Positions 8,415-17,984 are shown, counted from the stretch's first letter. The stretch: 64,000 nt of DNA from an uncultured Halomonas sp. (GCF_947493865.1 NZ_CANLTC010000008.1:98181-162180), one strand, 5' to 3'. Notes: generated from the letters alone by a model not told the origin. Made by a program: numbers and translations.

Positions 8415-10055
8415 CTAGCTGCGTGGCTCGCTCATCAGGCCTTTGACGATGGCATAACAGCCCACCAGAAGAACCAGGGCAAAGGGCAGGCCGGTAGTAA
8501 GCACGGCGGCCTGTAGTGCCGCCAGTCCGCCACCCAGCAATAGCGCAATCGCGATGACCCCCTCGATGAGCGCCCAGAAGATACGCTGAGACTTGGGTGC
8601 GTCCACCTTGCCGCCGGAGGTGATGGAGTCGATCACCAGCGAGCCGGAGTCGGAGGAGGTGATGAAGAACACCATCACCAGCACGATTCCGACGAAAGAT
8701 GTGATCGACGACAGCGGCAACTGACCGAGCATCTCGAACAGCTGCAGTTCGACCGCGGCATCCGCGACGTTCTCGAACCCCGAGAGATACTGCTCGATGG
8801 CGGTGCCTCCGAAAGCGGTCATCCACAGCACCGAGACCAGCATCGGTACCAGCAGCACTGCGATCAGGAATTCGCGCACCGTGCGGCCACGGCTGACCCG
8901 GGCGATGAACATGCCCACAAATGGTGACCAGGAGATCCACCAGGCCCAGTAGAAGGCGGTCCAGCCTCCCACGAAGGCGCTATCTTCACGGCCGAAGGGG
9001 TTGGATAGCGCCGGTAGGTCCTTGAAATAGGAGAGCAGGTTTTCAAAGAAGCCGGTCGCGATCATCAGGGTAGGGCCGACGATGATCACGAAGAGCAGCA
9101 GCAGGAAGGCCAGTGCCATGTTGACCTGGGAGAGACGCTGAACGCCCTTGTCCACCCCCGCCACCACGGAACCCAACGCTACAAGGGTGATGCCCAGAAT
9201 CAACACCACCATGGTGACGTTGTTGTTGGGCGTATCGAACAGGTAATTCAGCCCTGCGGATGCCTGGGTAGCCCCTAGCCCCAGGGAGGTGGCAAGACCG
9301 AATAGCGTGGCGAATACCGCCAGAATATCGATGATATGGCCCGGCCACCCCCAGATGCGCTCACCCAGGATCGGGTAGAAGATAGAGCGCATGGTCAGCG
9401 GCAGGCCCTTGTTGTAGGAAAAAAGCGCCAGGGCCAGCGCCACCACCGCATAGGTTGCCCAGGGGTGCAGACCCCAGTGGTAAATGGTAGCCGCCATGCC
9501 GAGTGAAATGGCTCCCTGCTGGTCACCTTGGGCACCACCGAGCGGTGCGCCAGCATTACCTTCAAACGATGTGCTGAAATGGGTCAGCGGTTCCGCCACG
9601 CCATAGAACATGAGCCCAATACCCATGCCCGCAGCGAAGAGCATGGCAAACCAGCCTGCATAGCTGAAGTCCGGCGAGGACTCGGGACCGCCCAGACGAA
9701 CCTTGCCCAAAGGGGTAAAGATCAATACCACCGTCAAGAGCACGAAGATATTGGCGGCGAACAGAAATACCCAGCTGAGATTGCCGGTCAGCCAGGTTCT
9801 CGCGCCGTTGAAAAGCGGCCCCATCTGATCCGGGAGGGCCAGGGTGATGACGACGAAGAACAGTACCAATAGCGAAGACACCATGAAGACCTTGCCGTGA
9901 AGGTCCAGATCGATGCCGAGTTTATTGGTCTGAATATTGTCCTGACCGATCACGTAGTCGGTATCGATCAGATTGGTTCGGCCCTCCGGTGAGGGAATGC
10001 CTTCCGTCCCTTCCTTCGATTTCGGCGTATTGCTTGAATCGGAATTGTTCCCCAT
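8415..10055 (-). CDS. BCCT family transporter, copy B
   Basis: 546 residues, a close paralogue of copy A over its whole length, with the same GMGIGLMFYGVAEP and WAWWISWSPFVGMF signatures and twelve helices. Two ATG codons lie close together at 10061 and 10055. The second is preferred because GGAG lies seven bases before it, while the first overlaps that ribosome binding site. Copies A and B differ mostly in the N-terminal tail, in the loop around residues 150-190 and near the C-terminus. The pair looks like an old tandem duplication that may have split by substrate or by osmotic set point. Confidence 0.9.
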   Translation of the reverse strand: MGNNSDSSNTPKSKEGTEGIPSPEGRTNLIDTDYVIGQDNIQTNKLGIDLDLHGKVFMVSSLLVLFFVVITLALPDQMGPLFNGARTWLTGNLSWVFLFAANIFVLLTVVLIFTPLGKVRLGGPESSPDFSYAGWFAMLFAAGMGIGLMFYGVAEPLTHFSTSFEGNAGAPLGGAQGDQQGAISLGMAATIYHWGLHPWATYAVVALALALFSYNKGLPLTMRSIFYPILGERIWGWPGHIIDILAVFATLFGLATSLGLGATQASAGLNYLFDTPNNNVTMVVLILGITLVALGSVVAGVDKGVQRLSQVNMALAFLLLLFVIIVGPTLMIATGFFENLLSYFKDLPALSNPFGREDSAFVGGWTAFYWAWWISWSPFVGMFIARVSRGRTVREFLIAVLLVPMLVSVLWMTAFGGTAIEQYLSGFENVADAAVELQLFEMLGQLPLSSITSFVGIVLVMVFFITSSDSGSLVIDSITSGGKVDAPKSQRIFWALIEGVIAIALLLGGGLAALQAAVLTTGLPFALVLLVGCYAIVKGLMSEPRS

Positions 10056-10347
10056 TAGCATTCTCCATTGTTATGGATTTGACTCTCAGTTGTGAATTCG
10101 ACTTTCAAGGCCATACGAGAATACGGAAGCAGCAACGGCGACATGCCGCTGCTGGTCGGCCATGATGACATGAAATCATCACGGTAAGTACGCGCCCATG
10201 AATAAGCGTGCTTTATGAATTAAGTACGAAGAGGCCACCAAGTATGCGGATTTTTACTCCTTTATTCAAAAATATCCGGGCCAGCAGGCGCCATATTTAA
10301 ATTCGTTCGATGCATGATAAGCGTTTTCCATGACATGGCGTTGCGCT

Positions 10348-10375
10348 TTGCGCCACTCCCTACAACGGCTAGAAT
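10348..10375 (+). promoter_or_regulatory. Candidate dnaX promoter
   Basis: TTGCGC (10348-10353), a 16-base spacer and TAGAAT (10370-10375). It lies about 65 bases before the dnaX start. The rest of the ~380-bp gap from 10056 holds the divergent BCCT leader and AT-rich sequence with no other pattern I can name. Confidence 0.45.
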
Positions 10376-10379
10376 GGAG

Positions 10380-10403
10380 GCTGGAAGTCGTGACGCTTCC
10401 AGC
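10380..10403 (+). promoter_or_regulatory. Hairpin in the dnaX leader
   Basis: GCTGGAAG and CTTCCAGC form a perfect 8-bp stem with an 8-base loop, directly after the candidate -10. It would sit at the very 5' end of the dnaX transcript, where it could protect the mRNA or bind a regulator. It is not followed by a T tract, so it is not an obvious terminator. Confidence 0.5.
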
Positions 10404-10439
10404 AAACCGATCACCCTCTCCGCAAGGAATCCGCGCTCA

Positions 10440-12488
10440 ATGAGCTATCAGGTACTGGCCCGCAAATGGCGTCCGCGCACCTTCCACGAGTTGGTAGGCC
10501 AGGAGCATGTGCAGCGTGCGCTGGTCAACGCGCTGGACCAGGGCCGGCTCCACCATGCCTATCTGTTTACCGGTACGCGCGGGGTGGGCAAGACGACCTT
10601 GGCGCGCATTCTTGCCAAGTGCCTGAACTGCACCGCAGGCGGGCGTGGCGATGAAGGCGTGACCTCTCGCCCCTGCGGTGAGTGCGACAGCTGTCGCGCC
10701 ATCGACGAGGGCCGTTTTGTCGATCTGATCGAGGTGGACGCCGCATCACGCACCAAGGTCGAGGACACCCGGGAATTGCTGGACAATGTCCAGTACGCAC
10801 CGGCCCAGGGGCGCTACAAGGTGTATCTCATCGATGAGGTGCACATGCTCTCCACTCACAGCTTCAATGCGCTTTTGAAAACGCTGGAAGAGCCGCCGCC
10901 CCATGTCAAGTTCCTGCTGGCCACCACGGATCCGCAGAAATTGCCGGTTACGGTGCTGTCGCGCTGCCTGCAATTCACCCTGAAGAACATGTCCCCGGAG
11001 CGCATCGTCGAACACCTGGATCGAGTGTTGACCGCCGAAGAGGTGACCTTCGAGCAGGATGCCTTGTGGCTGCTGGGCAAGGCGGCGGATGGCTCCATGC
11101 GCGATGCCATGAGCCTTACGGACCAGGCTATTGCCTTCGGTCAGGGAACGGTCACCCGCCCGGACGTGGCCGCCATGCTGGGAACGCTGGATCAGCGCAT
11201 GTTGCTGGCGCTCATCGAGGCCCTGGCCGAGGTGGATGCGGCGCGGGTATTGAATGAAATTGCCGCATTGGCGGAGCAGGGGCCGGACTTCGCCGGCGTA
11301 CTGGACGATCTGACCGGTGTCCTTCATCGTCTGGCCATCGCGCAGATGGTGCCGGATGCCCTCGACAACGGTCACGGAGATCGAGAGGAACTGCTTGCGC
11401 TGGCCGCGCGTTTTACCGCGGAAGACGTACAGCTCTATTATCAGATCGGGTTGCAGGGCCGAACCGACATGGAGAGCGCTCCGGATGCACGCACCGCACT
11501 GGAAATGACCCTGCTGCGCATGCTGGCATTTCGTCCTCAAGGTGTTCCCAAGCCGCCACAGACGCCGCTGCCGCTTCGCAGTGAATCGAGCCAGACTCAG
11601 CCTGCATCTGCATCGTCTCAGGAAGCCGCCGCTTCCATGCCTTCCTCGGCGGAAAGCGCTTCGAGAAATGATCAGCAGAATGCCCGGCACGACGAGCGCG
11701 AACTGGAAGCCGATAGCGACGTTGAGGCGGATGCGGCACAGGATATACCCCCTTGGGAAGCCTTGCCGACAGCTCCGCCGGGGTATGCCGACGAACCACC
11801 CTTGGCGGCAGTCGAAAAAGAACCGGTGGAAGAGCCAATAGAAGAGCCTGTGCCGGTAGAAGAACCCGAAGAAAAGAAACCCGAAGACAAGGCACCTGTG
11901 GCAGAGGAGCCGATAGAAGAGGCAGAGGCAGAGGCAGAGGCAGAGGCCGAGGCTGCCGAGATCTTTCGGGAGAATGAGGCTACCGCAGCAGCACAGGCTT
12001 TGGATGCCGAGGAAACGACAGCATCGCAAGAACAAGGAAAAGAAGCGCCTCGGCCCCAGGAAAAATTCGCGTCGTCCCAGATGCCGGATATATTGGATCA
12101 TGATGCCTGGCTGATAGTGTTTCCGCGCCTGACGCTATCCGGCTTGACCCGCAACCTCGCAGCCCACTGCATTCTGGATGGGGACGATGGCGCCCGGGTG
12201 CAGCTGCGACTCGATCCGAGCCAGGCGGCGATGAACGCGGACGTGCACATCGAGCGCATCCAGCGTGCGCTTTCCGAGATCGGGATCGAGCGACGCGTAG
12301 GCGTGGAGCCACAGGCCATTCCCGAGAACATCGAGACTCCCAAGGCTCGGGGCGATCGTGAAACCGCGGAGCGACATGCGGTAGCGGTTGAAGCCTTGCG
12401 TGGCGACCCCCACATTCAGCAACTGGAGCAGGCATTTGGCGCTCGTCTACTGGAACAGACCGTCGCGCCTGTAGCGCAGGCCGACTGA
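10440..12488 (+). CDS. dnaX: DNA polymerase III subunit gamma/tau
   Basis: 682 residues from the ATG at 10440 (MSYQVLARKWRP, the standard DnaX N-terminus, with AAGGA upstream); the frame extends 5' without homology. It is the clamp-loader ATPase: Walker A GTRGVGKTT (45-53), zinc ligands Cys64, Cys79, Cys82 and Cys85, and Walker B IDEVHMLS. Residues about 385-580 form a long acidic, low-complexity linker with EEP repeats and a run of six Glu-Ala pairs. The C-terminal tau domain that meets the polymerase alpha subunit follows. I saw no correctly phased A-AAA-AAG slippery site, so a separate gamma form is not evident. It heads the conserved dnaX-ybaB-recR block. Confidence 0.95.
   Translation: MSYQVLARKWRPRTFHELVGQEHVQRALVNALDQGRLHHAYLFTGTRGVGKTTLARILAKCLNCTAGGRGDEGVTSRPCGECDSCRAIDEGRFVDLIEVDAASRTKVEDTRELLDNVQYAPAQGRYKVYLIDEVHMLSTHSFNALLKTLEEPPPHVKFLLATTDPQKLPVTVLSRCLQFTLKNMSPERIVEHLDRVLTAEEVTFEQDALWLLGKAADGSMRDAMSLTDQAIAFGQGTVTRPDVAAMLGTLDQRMLLALIEALAEVDAARVLNEIAALAEQGPDFAGVLDDLTGVLHRLAIAQMVPDALDNGHGDREELLALAARFTAEDVQLYYQIGLQGRTDMESAPDARTALEMTLLRMLAFRPQGVPKPPQTPLPLRSESSQTQPASASSQEAAASMPSSAESASRNDQQNARHDERELEADSDVEADAAQDIPPWEALPTAPPGYADEPPLAAVEKEPVEEPIEEPVPVEEPEEKKPEDKAPVAEEPIEEAEAEAEAEAEAAEIFRENEATAAAQALDAEETTASQEQGKEAPRPQEKFASSQMPDILDHDAWLIVFPRLTLSGLTRNLAAHCILDGDDGARVQLRLDPSQAAMNADVHIERIQRALSEIGIERRVGVEPQAIPENIETPKARGDRETAERHAVAVEALRGDPHIQQLEQAFGARLLEQTVAPVAQAD
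11919..11954 (+). repeat. GAGGCA hexanucleotide repeat inside dnaX
   Basis: Four perfect copies of GAGGCA (11919-11942) followed by GAGGCC and GAGGCT. They encode Glu-Ala pairs in the linker. As the unit is six bases, copy-number changes stay in frame. Confidence 0.85.
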
Positions 12489-12518
12489 CTCCAATCAACA
12501 ACTCATAGAGGTGACAGC

Positions 12519-12845
12519 ATGTTCAAGGGCGGAATGGGCAACCTGATGAAGCAGGCCCAGGAAATGCAGGAAAAGATGCAGCAGGTGCAGGAAGAGATCG
12601 CCCAGGCCGAAGTCCTCGGTGAAGCCGGTGCCGGCATGATCAAGGTCACCATGAATGGACGCCATGACGTGAGCAAGGTCGAGATCGATCCCTCACTCAT
12701 GGAAGAGGACAAGGAGATGCTCGAGGACCTGCTTGCCGCCGCGGTCAACGATGCGGTGCGCAAGGTCGAAAGCGCCTCCAAGGCCAAGATGGAAGAGGCC
12801 ACTTCCGGCCTGAATTTACCTCCCGGCTTCAAGATGCCGTTTTAA
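12519..12845 (+). CDS. ybaB: YbaB/EbfC nucleoid-associated protein
   Basis: 108 residues, the normal length. It has an N-terminal helix rich in Met, Gln and Glu ([20 protein letters not shown]), the central [18 protein letters not shown] strand region and a C-terminal PPGFKMPF tail. EbfC proteins form dimers that bind DNA with tweezer-like arms. The gene lies 30 bases after dnaX and overlaps the next gene recR by one base, the usual order in gammaproteobacteria. Confidence 0.95.
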   Translation: MFKGGMGNLMKQAQEMQEKMQQVQEEIAQAEVLGEAGAGMIKVTMNGRHDVSKVEIDPSLMEEDKEMLEDLLAAAVNDAVRKVESASKAKMEEATSGLNLPPGFKMPF

Positions 12846-13450
12846 TGGGGTTTTCGCCGCTGGTCGATCGGCTGCTGGAGGCCCTCAGAGTGCTTCCTGG
12901 TGTCGGGCCAAAGACCGCCCAGCGCATGGCGCTGCATCTGTTGGAGCGTGATCGCGAGGGGGGGCAGCGATTGACGGAAGTGCTGGCTCGCGCCTTGGCC
13001 GAGGTTGGCTATTGCCAACGCTGCCGGACCCTCACGGAAGAGGATATCTGTGCACTTTGTAGTAGCTCGCGCAGGGACGAGGCATTGCTATGCGTTGTCG
13101 AATCTCCTGCAGACATGCTCGCCATCGAAGAAGCAGGGGGGTATCGTGGGCAATATTATGTCCTGCATGGTCATCTTTCCCCTCTCGATGGTATAGGCCC
13201 TGAAGACATCGGGCTCGACCGTCTCGATGGGCGTCTCGATGAAGGGGGAATCGAAGAGGTCATTCTCGCGACCAATCCCACCATCGAAGGCGAGGCCACG
13301 GCACACTATATCGCCGAACAGTTGCGTGAACGCGGCATTCGCCTGTCGCGGCTGGCCTATGGGGTTCCCATGGGCGGTGAGCTGGAGTATGTCGATGGCG
13401 GTACGCTGAGTCGTGCCTTCAATGGGCGCCTGCCCTTTGGTGGTGAATGA
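12845..13450 (+). CDS. recR: Recombination mediator protein RecR
   Basis: 201 residues. The N-terminal helix-hairpin-helix ([17 protein letters not shown]) is followed by a four-cysteine zinc finger (Cys57, Cys60, Cys69, Cys72) and a Toprim domain that starts near [16 protein letters not shown]. It acts with RecO and RecF to load RecA on gapped DNA. Its ATG overlaps the ybaB stop (TAATG), so the two are coupled. Confidence 0.96.
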   Translation: MGFSPLVDRLLEALRVLPGVGPKTAQRMALHLLERDREGGQRLTEVLARALAEVGYCQRCRTLTEEDICALCSSSRRDEALLCVVESPADMLAIEEAGGYRGQYYVLHGHLSPLDGIGPEDIGLDRLDGRLDEGGIEEVILATNPTIEGEATAHYIAEQLRERGIRLSRLAYGVPMGGELEYVDGGTLSRAFNGRLPFGGE

Positions 13451-13495
13451 TTCGCCTCATCCACAACAAATATTCAATAGACAACTGAAGTCATC

Positions 13496-14662
13496 ATGTC
13501 GTTAACCCCTGCGCTAACTCCTGCATTACACTGGATCGACACCCCGGCCGCTCTCGAACAGGCATGCCGTGTCCTCGCCGAGGCGCGCTTTCTGGCGCTG
13601 GATACCGAGTTCATTCGAGAATCCAGTTTTCATCCCATACCGGCCCTTATCCAACTGAGTGCTGGAAACGAAGTGTACCTGATCGATCCCCAGGCGCTGG
13701 CGCCTAATACGGCGCTCATGCAGCTTCTGGGACCCGAAGGGCCGCTCAAGCTGCTGCACGCCTGCGGCGAGGATCTGGAAGTCCTGTCTCACTGGACCGG
13801 TGCGCCCGTGGCGCCCTTGATCGATACTCAGCTGGCTCAAGCGCTGCTGGGCGAAGATGCGGCCATGAGTTATCAACGCCTGGTGGAGCGCTGGACTGGC
13901 GATGTACTGGCCAAGGACGAAACCCGTTCCGATTGGCTGGAACGCCCGCTCAGTGAAGCACAGTGTCGCTATGCGGCCCTGGATGTGGCCTATCTGCCCC
14001 TCATCTGGCCCCAGCAACGCGAAGCACTAGTGGAGCTGGGTCGCCTGGAGTGGCTCGAAGCGGATTGCACCGCCCTAGTCACCCAGGCAGGTCGCGATCC
14101 GGCCGAAGACAACGAGTGGTATCGGCGCAATCGCCAACTGTGGCGTCTCGACTCCCGTGCCTCGGCAACCTACCAGCAACTGACTCTCTGGCGGGAAGCG
14201 GAAGTTCGAGAGCGCAACATGCCGCGTAACTGGCTGGTCAGTGACAAGGTGTTGTTCGCCATTGCGGATGCGCAACCGCGCAATCGCTACGAATTGGCCG
14301 CCGTCGAGGGCGTCAAGCCGGCCATGGTCAAGCGCGAAGGAGATATGCTGTTGTCGATAGTACGCAGTGCGGCGGACCTGTCGCCGCAGCAGCTCCCCGA
14401 GCCGCTGCCTTCACCATTGACCGGACCTTTCAAGCGCCGGCTCAAGGCGCTCAAGCAGGTCGTCAGTGACAAGGCGCAGCAGCTCGGGATCGCGGCGGAG
14501 ATCCTGGCGCGTCGTCGCCAACTCGAGGAGCTGGTGATTGCGGATATGAAGCGCTTGCCATTGCCGCTGCCATCCGGATGGCGCGGCGAATTGCTCAATG
14601 ACGCCTTCAAGCATGCGCTATCCGATAGCCAGGCTGATCGTCACGCTGCGGGGGGTGGCTGA
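13496..14662 (+). CDS. rnd: Ribonuclease D
   Basis: 388 residues. The DEDDy exonuclease core is clear: Asp36 and Glu38 in LALDTEFIRESSF, HACGEDLEVL, DTQLAQALLG and YAALDVAYL. HRDC-type helices follow (about 210-290), ending in a C-terminal domain. It trims tRNA and other stable RNA 3' ends. It ends in a one-base overlap with ycgL, matching the rnd-ycgL-ycgN order found in many gammaproteobacteria. Confidence 0.94.
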   Translation: MSLTPALTPALHWIDTPAALEQACRVLAEARFLALDTEFIRESSFHPIPALIQLSAGNEVYLIDPQALAPNTALMQLLGPEGPLKLLHACGEDLEVLSHWTGAPVAPLIDTQLAQALLGEDAAMSYQRLVERWTGDVLAKDETRSDWLERPLSEAQCRYAALDVAYLPLIWPQQREALVELGRLEWLEADCTALVTQAGRDPAEDNEWYRRNRQLWRLDSRASATYQQLTLWREAEVRERNMPRNWLVSDKVLFAIADAQPRNRYELAAVEGVKPAMVKREGDMLLSIVRSAADLSPQQLPEPLPSPLTGPFKRRLKALKQVVSDKAQQLGIAAEILARRRQLEELVIADMKRLPLPLPSGWRGELLNDAFKHALSDSQADRHAAGGG

Positions 14663-14952
14663 TGCGCAGATTGCTGTGTGAGGTGTTCAAGAGTTCGCGC
14701 AAGGAAGAGATGTATCTGTATGTCGATAAGGCCAGGGGGCTTGTCGACGTGCCGGAGGGGCTGCTCGAGGGTTTCGGCAAGCCCATATCCGTCATGACGC
14801 TGTTGCTTGGCGAAGACAAGAAACTGGCTCGTGTCGACGCTGCCCGGATAATGGAAGCCATCGACGAAAAAGGCTTCTATTTCCAATTGCCTCCAGCCAA
14901 GGAGGAATATCTACTCGACTTGTATCGAACCCCTACCGAAACGCGCTACTAA
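14662..14952 (+). CDS. ycgL: YcgL domain-containing protein
   Basis: 96 residues, the expected size. It opens with MRRLLCEVFKSSRKEEMYLYV and contains GLVDVPEGLLEGFGKP, both characteristic of the YcgL family (UPF0745). Its role is not established. It overlaps the rnd stop and is followed by ycgN. Confidence 0.92.
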   Translation: MRRLLCEVFKSSRKEEMYLYVDKARGLVDVPEGLLEGFGKPISVMTLLLGEDKKLARVDAARIMEAIDEKGFYFQLPPAKEEYLLDLYRTPTETRY

Positions 14953-14982
14953 GCGTTTCGATAGCTGTGGTCAGGAGGCGAT

Positions 14983-15432
14983 ATGCGCAAGCGTTTCTGG
15001 GAGCGTTTCTCTCTGGAAGAGCTGGATCACGAGGAGTGGGAGGCGCTATGCGATGGCTGCGGGCGCTGCTGCCTGATAAAGCTCGAGGATGAAGACAGCG
15101 GCGACGTTCTTACCCTGGATGTCGCCTGCAAGCTGCTCGACACCCGGCAATGCCGCTGCCAGGATTATACCCATCGTTTCGCCCGCGTGCCCGGCTGCAC
15201 CCAGATGAGCCTACGCACGCTGCGGGATTTTCATTGGCTGCCGAACTCCTGCGCCTATCGTCGGCTCCATGAAGGGCGAAGCCTGGAAAGTTGGCATCCT
15301 CTGATTTCAGGAGACTCCCAAAGCGTGCATCGCGCTCGTGTCAGCGTCGCCGGTTTTGCCGTTTCCGAGCGCGATGTTCCCGAAGACAGATGGGAAGATC
15401 ATGTCATTGCCGTACTCCCTTGCGAGGAGTGA
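14983..15432 (+). CDS. ycgN: YcgN family cysteine-cluster protein (UPF0260)
   Basis: 149 residues. The Cys cluster CDGCGRCC (Cys23, 26, 29, 30) plus later Cys residues (CRCQDY, GC, SCAYR) matches the UPF0260 / YkgJ zinc or iron-sulfur cluster group. A strong AGGAGG lies four bases before the ATG. The function is unknown. It is the last gene of the rnd cluster and is convergent with ptrB. Confidence 0.92.
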   Translation: MRKRFWERFSLEELDHEEWEALCDGCGRCCLIKLEDEDSGDVLTLDVACKLLDTRQCRCQDYTHRFARVPGCTQMSLRTLRDFHWLPNSCAYRRLHEGRSLESWHPLISGDSQSVHRARVSVAGFAVSERDVPEDRWEDHVIAVLPCEE

Positions 15433-15452
15433 AGGCAATATCCCTCTTTGGA

Positions 15453-17510
15453 TCAAACCTCCGTCTCTACCAGCCCCAGTGCCCAAAGAATGAACCCGTC
15501 CTGACGTGCATTGTCCCGCCATGCCTTGAAGCGGCCAGACGCGCCGCCATGGCCTGCTTCCATGTCCGTGTGCAGCAGTACCGGCCCGCGTGCAGTACCC
15601 AGTTCCATTAAACGCGCATAGAGCTTCGCCGGCTCCCAATAGGGTACTCGCGAATCGTGCCAGCTACCTTGCAGGAACACTGCCGGGTAAGGCTGAGCCG
15701 TCAGATTGTCCAGGGGTGAGTATGCGCGTATGCGCCGCCGGGCCTCCGGCTCCTTGGGATTGCCCCATTCGGTATATTCCGCGGTGGTCAAGGGGAGACC
15801 CGGGTTTTCCATGGTGCGTAGTACATCGACGAAGGGCACATCGAGAACCGCGGCACAAAATGCCTCGGGATCGAGGTTGAGGCTGGCGCCCACCAGCAGG
15901 CCACCTGCGCTGGCGCCATAGGCGGCAATACGCTCACCGTCCGCGAGATCTGCGTCTACCAGCGCGTTTCGCGCCGCCAGGAAGTCATGGAAGCTGTTCT
16001 CCTTGTGCTCGAGCTTGCCGGCCAGATACCAGGGTTCGCCGCGATCGCCACCACCGCGAACGTGGGCCACCGCAAAGGCCATGCCCCGGGACAAAAGCTC
16101 CAGGCGAGAAACCGAAAACCAGGGGTCGAGCACTTCGCCATAGGCGCCGTAGCCATAAAGCAGGGTCGGGAGCGGCTGCTTGCCCAGCAACGCCTTGCGC
16201 GCCACCACGGACACGGGAATGCGTTCACCATCCGGCGCGGTAGCCCAGAGTCGTTTGCAGCTCAACTGTTCCGGAGACAGATCGCCATGGATTGGCATGG
16301 CCTTGAGCAAACGACGTTCGCCACTGTCCAGATTCTGCTCGATCCAGCGAGGCGGCAAGATAAAGGATTCTTCTCTCAGCCTTAACTTTCTGGCGTCGAA
16401 ATCCGGCGTGTCTCCCAGCATCAGGCTGCAGGGCGACTCCGGTAGTGGCAGACGATAATCCTCACCCAGTGCATGGCGAGAGTCGAATGCCATGATGCGA
16501 AGATGCATCTGTGCTTCATGGTGGTCGCGCTCGGCAATCACCAGGCCCCAGTCGAAGGCATCGATGTCTTCCAGGGTATGCGTTTGCCGGTGGGGCAGCA
16601 GCGGCTGCCATTGGCCTGGCTGCCTCTCGTCGGCGATATCGAGCCGAAAGTGGGGCGATTCGCGGTTATGCAGAATATAGAAGTGGCCCGGGCGATGATC
16701 GATACCATACTCCACGCCGCTTTCCCGGGGCTTTACGCAGCGGGGTGGTGTCGCCGGTGCGTGAGCGGGTATCAGGTGGCACTCCGAGGTGTCCTTTGAG
16801 GCGGTTTCCACCACCAGCCAGCAGCGTGAGCGGGTCTTGCCCATGCCGACCCAGAACTCCGAGTCGCTCTCTTCGAAGACCAGTCGGGAATCCTGCGTAT
16901 CCAGCATGAAACGCCAGATGCTGGCGGGGCGCTGGGTCGCATCATAGTGGGTATACAAAAGCGTGCGATCGTCCTCTGCCCAGGTCAGTTCCGGTCCGAT
17001 ATCGCCCAGGAGCTTGCGCGGCTTCCCTTCGGGCAACTGGCGCAGATAAAGATCGAAGTACTCGTTCCCTTGCGTGTCTTCGGTCCAGGCAAGCCATGTT
17101 TCATCCGGGGAAATGGCCAGATCGCCAAGTTCGAAAAAGGGTTGTTCCGCGGCTCTTGCTTCAAGATCGAGCACCAACTGTCTGGTGGTATCATCCTCAT
17201 TGGGATGGCGCCACCAGCGTGGATAATCCGCGTCCGCGGCGGTTTCGCTCCAATAGGTATGACGTTCCAGCGGGGTCTTCAGGCTGGAAACCGCGAGTTC
17301 CCGTCGTGCCAGGTGCCCTTGGTAAAGATCGTCGATCAGAGGTTCGAGCGGGGACAGCCACTGGGCACACTGCGCATTGGCATGCTCGAGGAAATGGGTG
17401 ACCTCGGCGTCGTCGCGATTTTCGAGCCAATGCCAATGAGGATCGTCGGTGCGTTTGAAGCGCGTGACAAGTGAGCGGTGCGAAGGGCTAATCGGCGGCT
17501 GTGCTTTCAT
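15453..17510 (-). CDS. ptrB: Oligopeptidase B (S9 serine peptidase)
   Basis: 685 residues, close to E. coli PtrB. An N-terminal seven-bladed propeller (about 70-400) gates a C-terminal alpha/beta-hydrolase. The catalytic triad is visible: Ser534 in GASAGGLLVG, Asp in SWHDSRVPYWEP and His in MEAGHGGASGR. It cuts short peptides after Lys or Arg in the cytosol. The gene stands alone, divergent from the membrane protein at 17559. Confidence 0.94.
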   Translation of the reverse strand: MKAQPPISPSHRSLVTRFKRTDDPHWHWLENRDDAEVTHFLEHANAQCAQWLSPLEPLIDDLYQGHLARRELAVSSLKTPLERHTYWSETAADADYPRWWRHPNEDDTTRQLVLDLEARAAEQPFFELGDLAISPDETWLAWTEDTQGNEYFDLYLRQLPEGKPRKLLGDIGPELTWAEDDRTLLYTHYDATQRPASIWRFMLDTQDSRLVFEESDSEFWVGMGKTRSRCWLVVETASKDTSECHLIPAHAPATPPRCVKPRESGVEYGIDHRPGHFYILHNRESPHFRLDIADERQPGQWQPLLPHRQTHTLEDIDAFDWGLVIAERDHHEAQMHLRIMAFDSRHALGEDYRLPLPESPCSLMLGDTPDFDARKLRLREESFILPPRWIEQNLDSGERRLLKAMPIHGDLSPEQLSCKRLWATAPDGERIPVSVVARKALLGKQPLPTLLYGYGAYGEVLDPWFSVSRLELLSRGMAFAVAHVRGGGDRGEPWYLAGKLEHKENSFHDFLAARNALVDADLADGERIAAYGASAGGLLVGASLNLDPEAFCAAVLDVPFVDVLRTMENPGLPLTTAEYTEWGNPKEPEARRRIRAYSPLDNLTAQPYPAVFLQGSWHDSRVPYWEPAKLYARLMELGTARGPVLLHTDMEAGHGGASGRFKAWRDNARQDGFILWALGLVETEV

Positions 17511-17558
17511 TGGGCGCGGTGTACCATGATCAACGAGTTCAGGACAAGGAATAGAGTG

Positions 17559-17984
17559 ATGTTGATATCCGACTCCATGCCATTGCTATGGCTGAGTTAT
17601 CTTGCATTGTCGCTGTTTGTACTAGTGACTGGCTACCTCGGAATTCGCTGGCTGCCCCAATTGCCACGTTTTGCGATCACGGGGCTGGTAGCGGGCGTAT
17701 TGTGGATGCCGGCTGGATTCACGCTGTCTCGCGTCGAGGGTCAGGCGGCCCATGAAGGCCTGGCGCCGGCGGTGGTCGTGAGCGGTATTGCGTTTTTACA
17801 GAATGCGCCAAAGGCGTTTGGCAGCGCGTTGGTGTTGCTGTTGCTGGGGGCGGGACTGGGAATCGCACTGGGCGCCTTGCTATGGGGATGGCTGCGTCAA
17901 CGCCGTTCCGGTGCGGAACAAGACAAGGAGGGGCAACGCTCCCCGGCTACTTCTTCGCAACGACGGGATCCGGTGGTGAGCTGA
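17559..17984 (+). CDS. Small membrane protein of unknown function
   Basis: 141 residues from the ATG at 17559, chosen because AAGGA lies eight bases upstream; the frame is open further 5' but would run into the ptrB leader. Three or four hydrophobic helices are visible: LLWLSYLALSLFVLVTGYLG, the ITGLVAGVLWMPAGF region, VVVSGIAFLQNA and SALVLLLLGAGLGIALGALL. The tail is charged. I do not recognise the family. It lies seven bases before the VWA gene, so both probably act in the envelope. Confidence 0.75.
   Translation: MLISDSMPLLWLSYLALSLFVLVTGYLGIRWLPQLPRFAITGLVAGVLWMPAGFTLSRVEGQAAHEGLAPAVVVSGIAFLQNAPKAFGSALVLLLLGAGLGIALGALLWGWLRQRRSGAEQDKEGQRSPATSSQRRDPVVS

Noticed and set aside
11811..11823. 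A possible dnaX frameshift site (GAAAAAG)
   Set aside because: The A run is one short of A-AAA-AAG and lies in the wrong phase (GTC GAA AAA GAA), so programmed -1 slippage as in E. coli is not supported.
10746..12101. A 451-codon open frame on the minus strand
   Set aside because: It is wholly antisense to dnaX, has a low-complexity Arg/Cys/Phe-rich translation caused by the codon bias of the real gene, and has no homology features.
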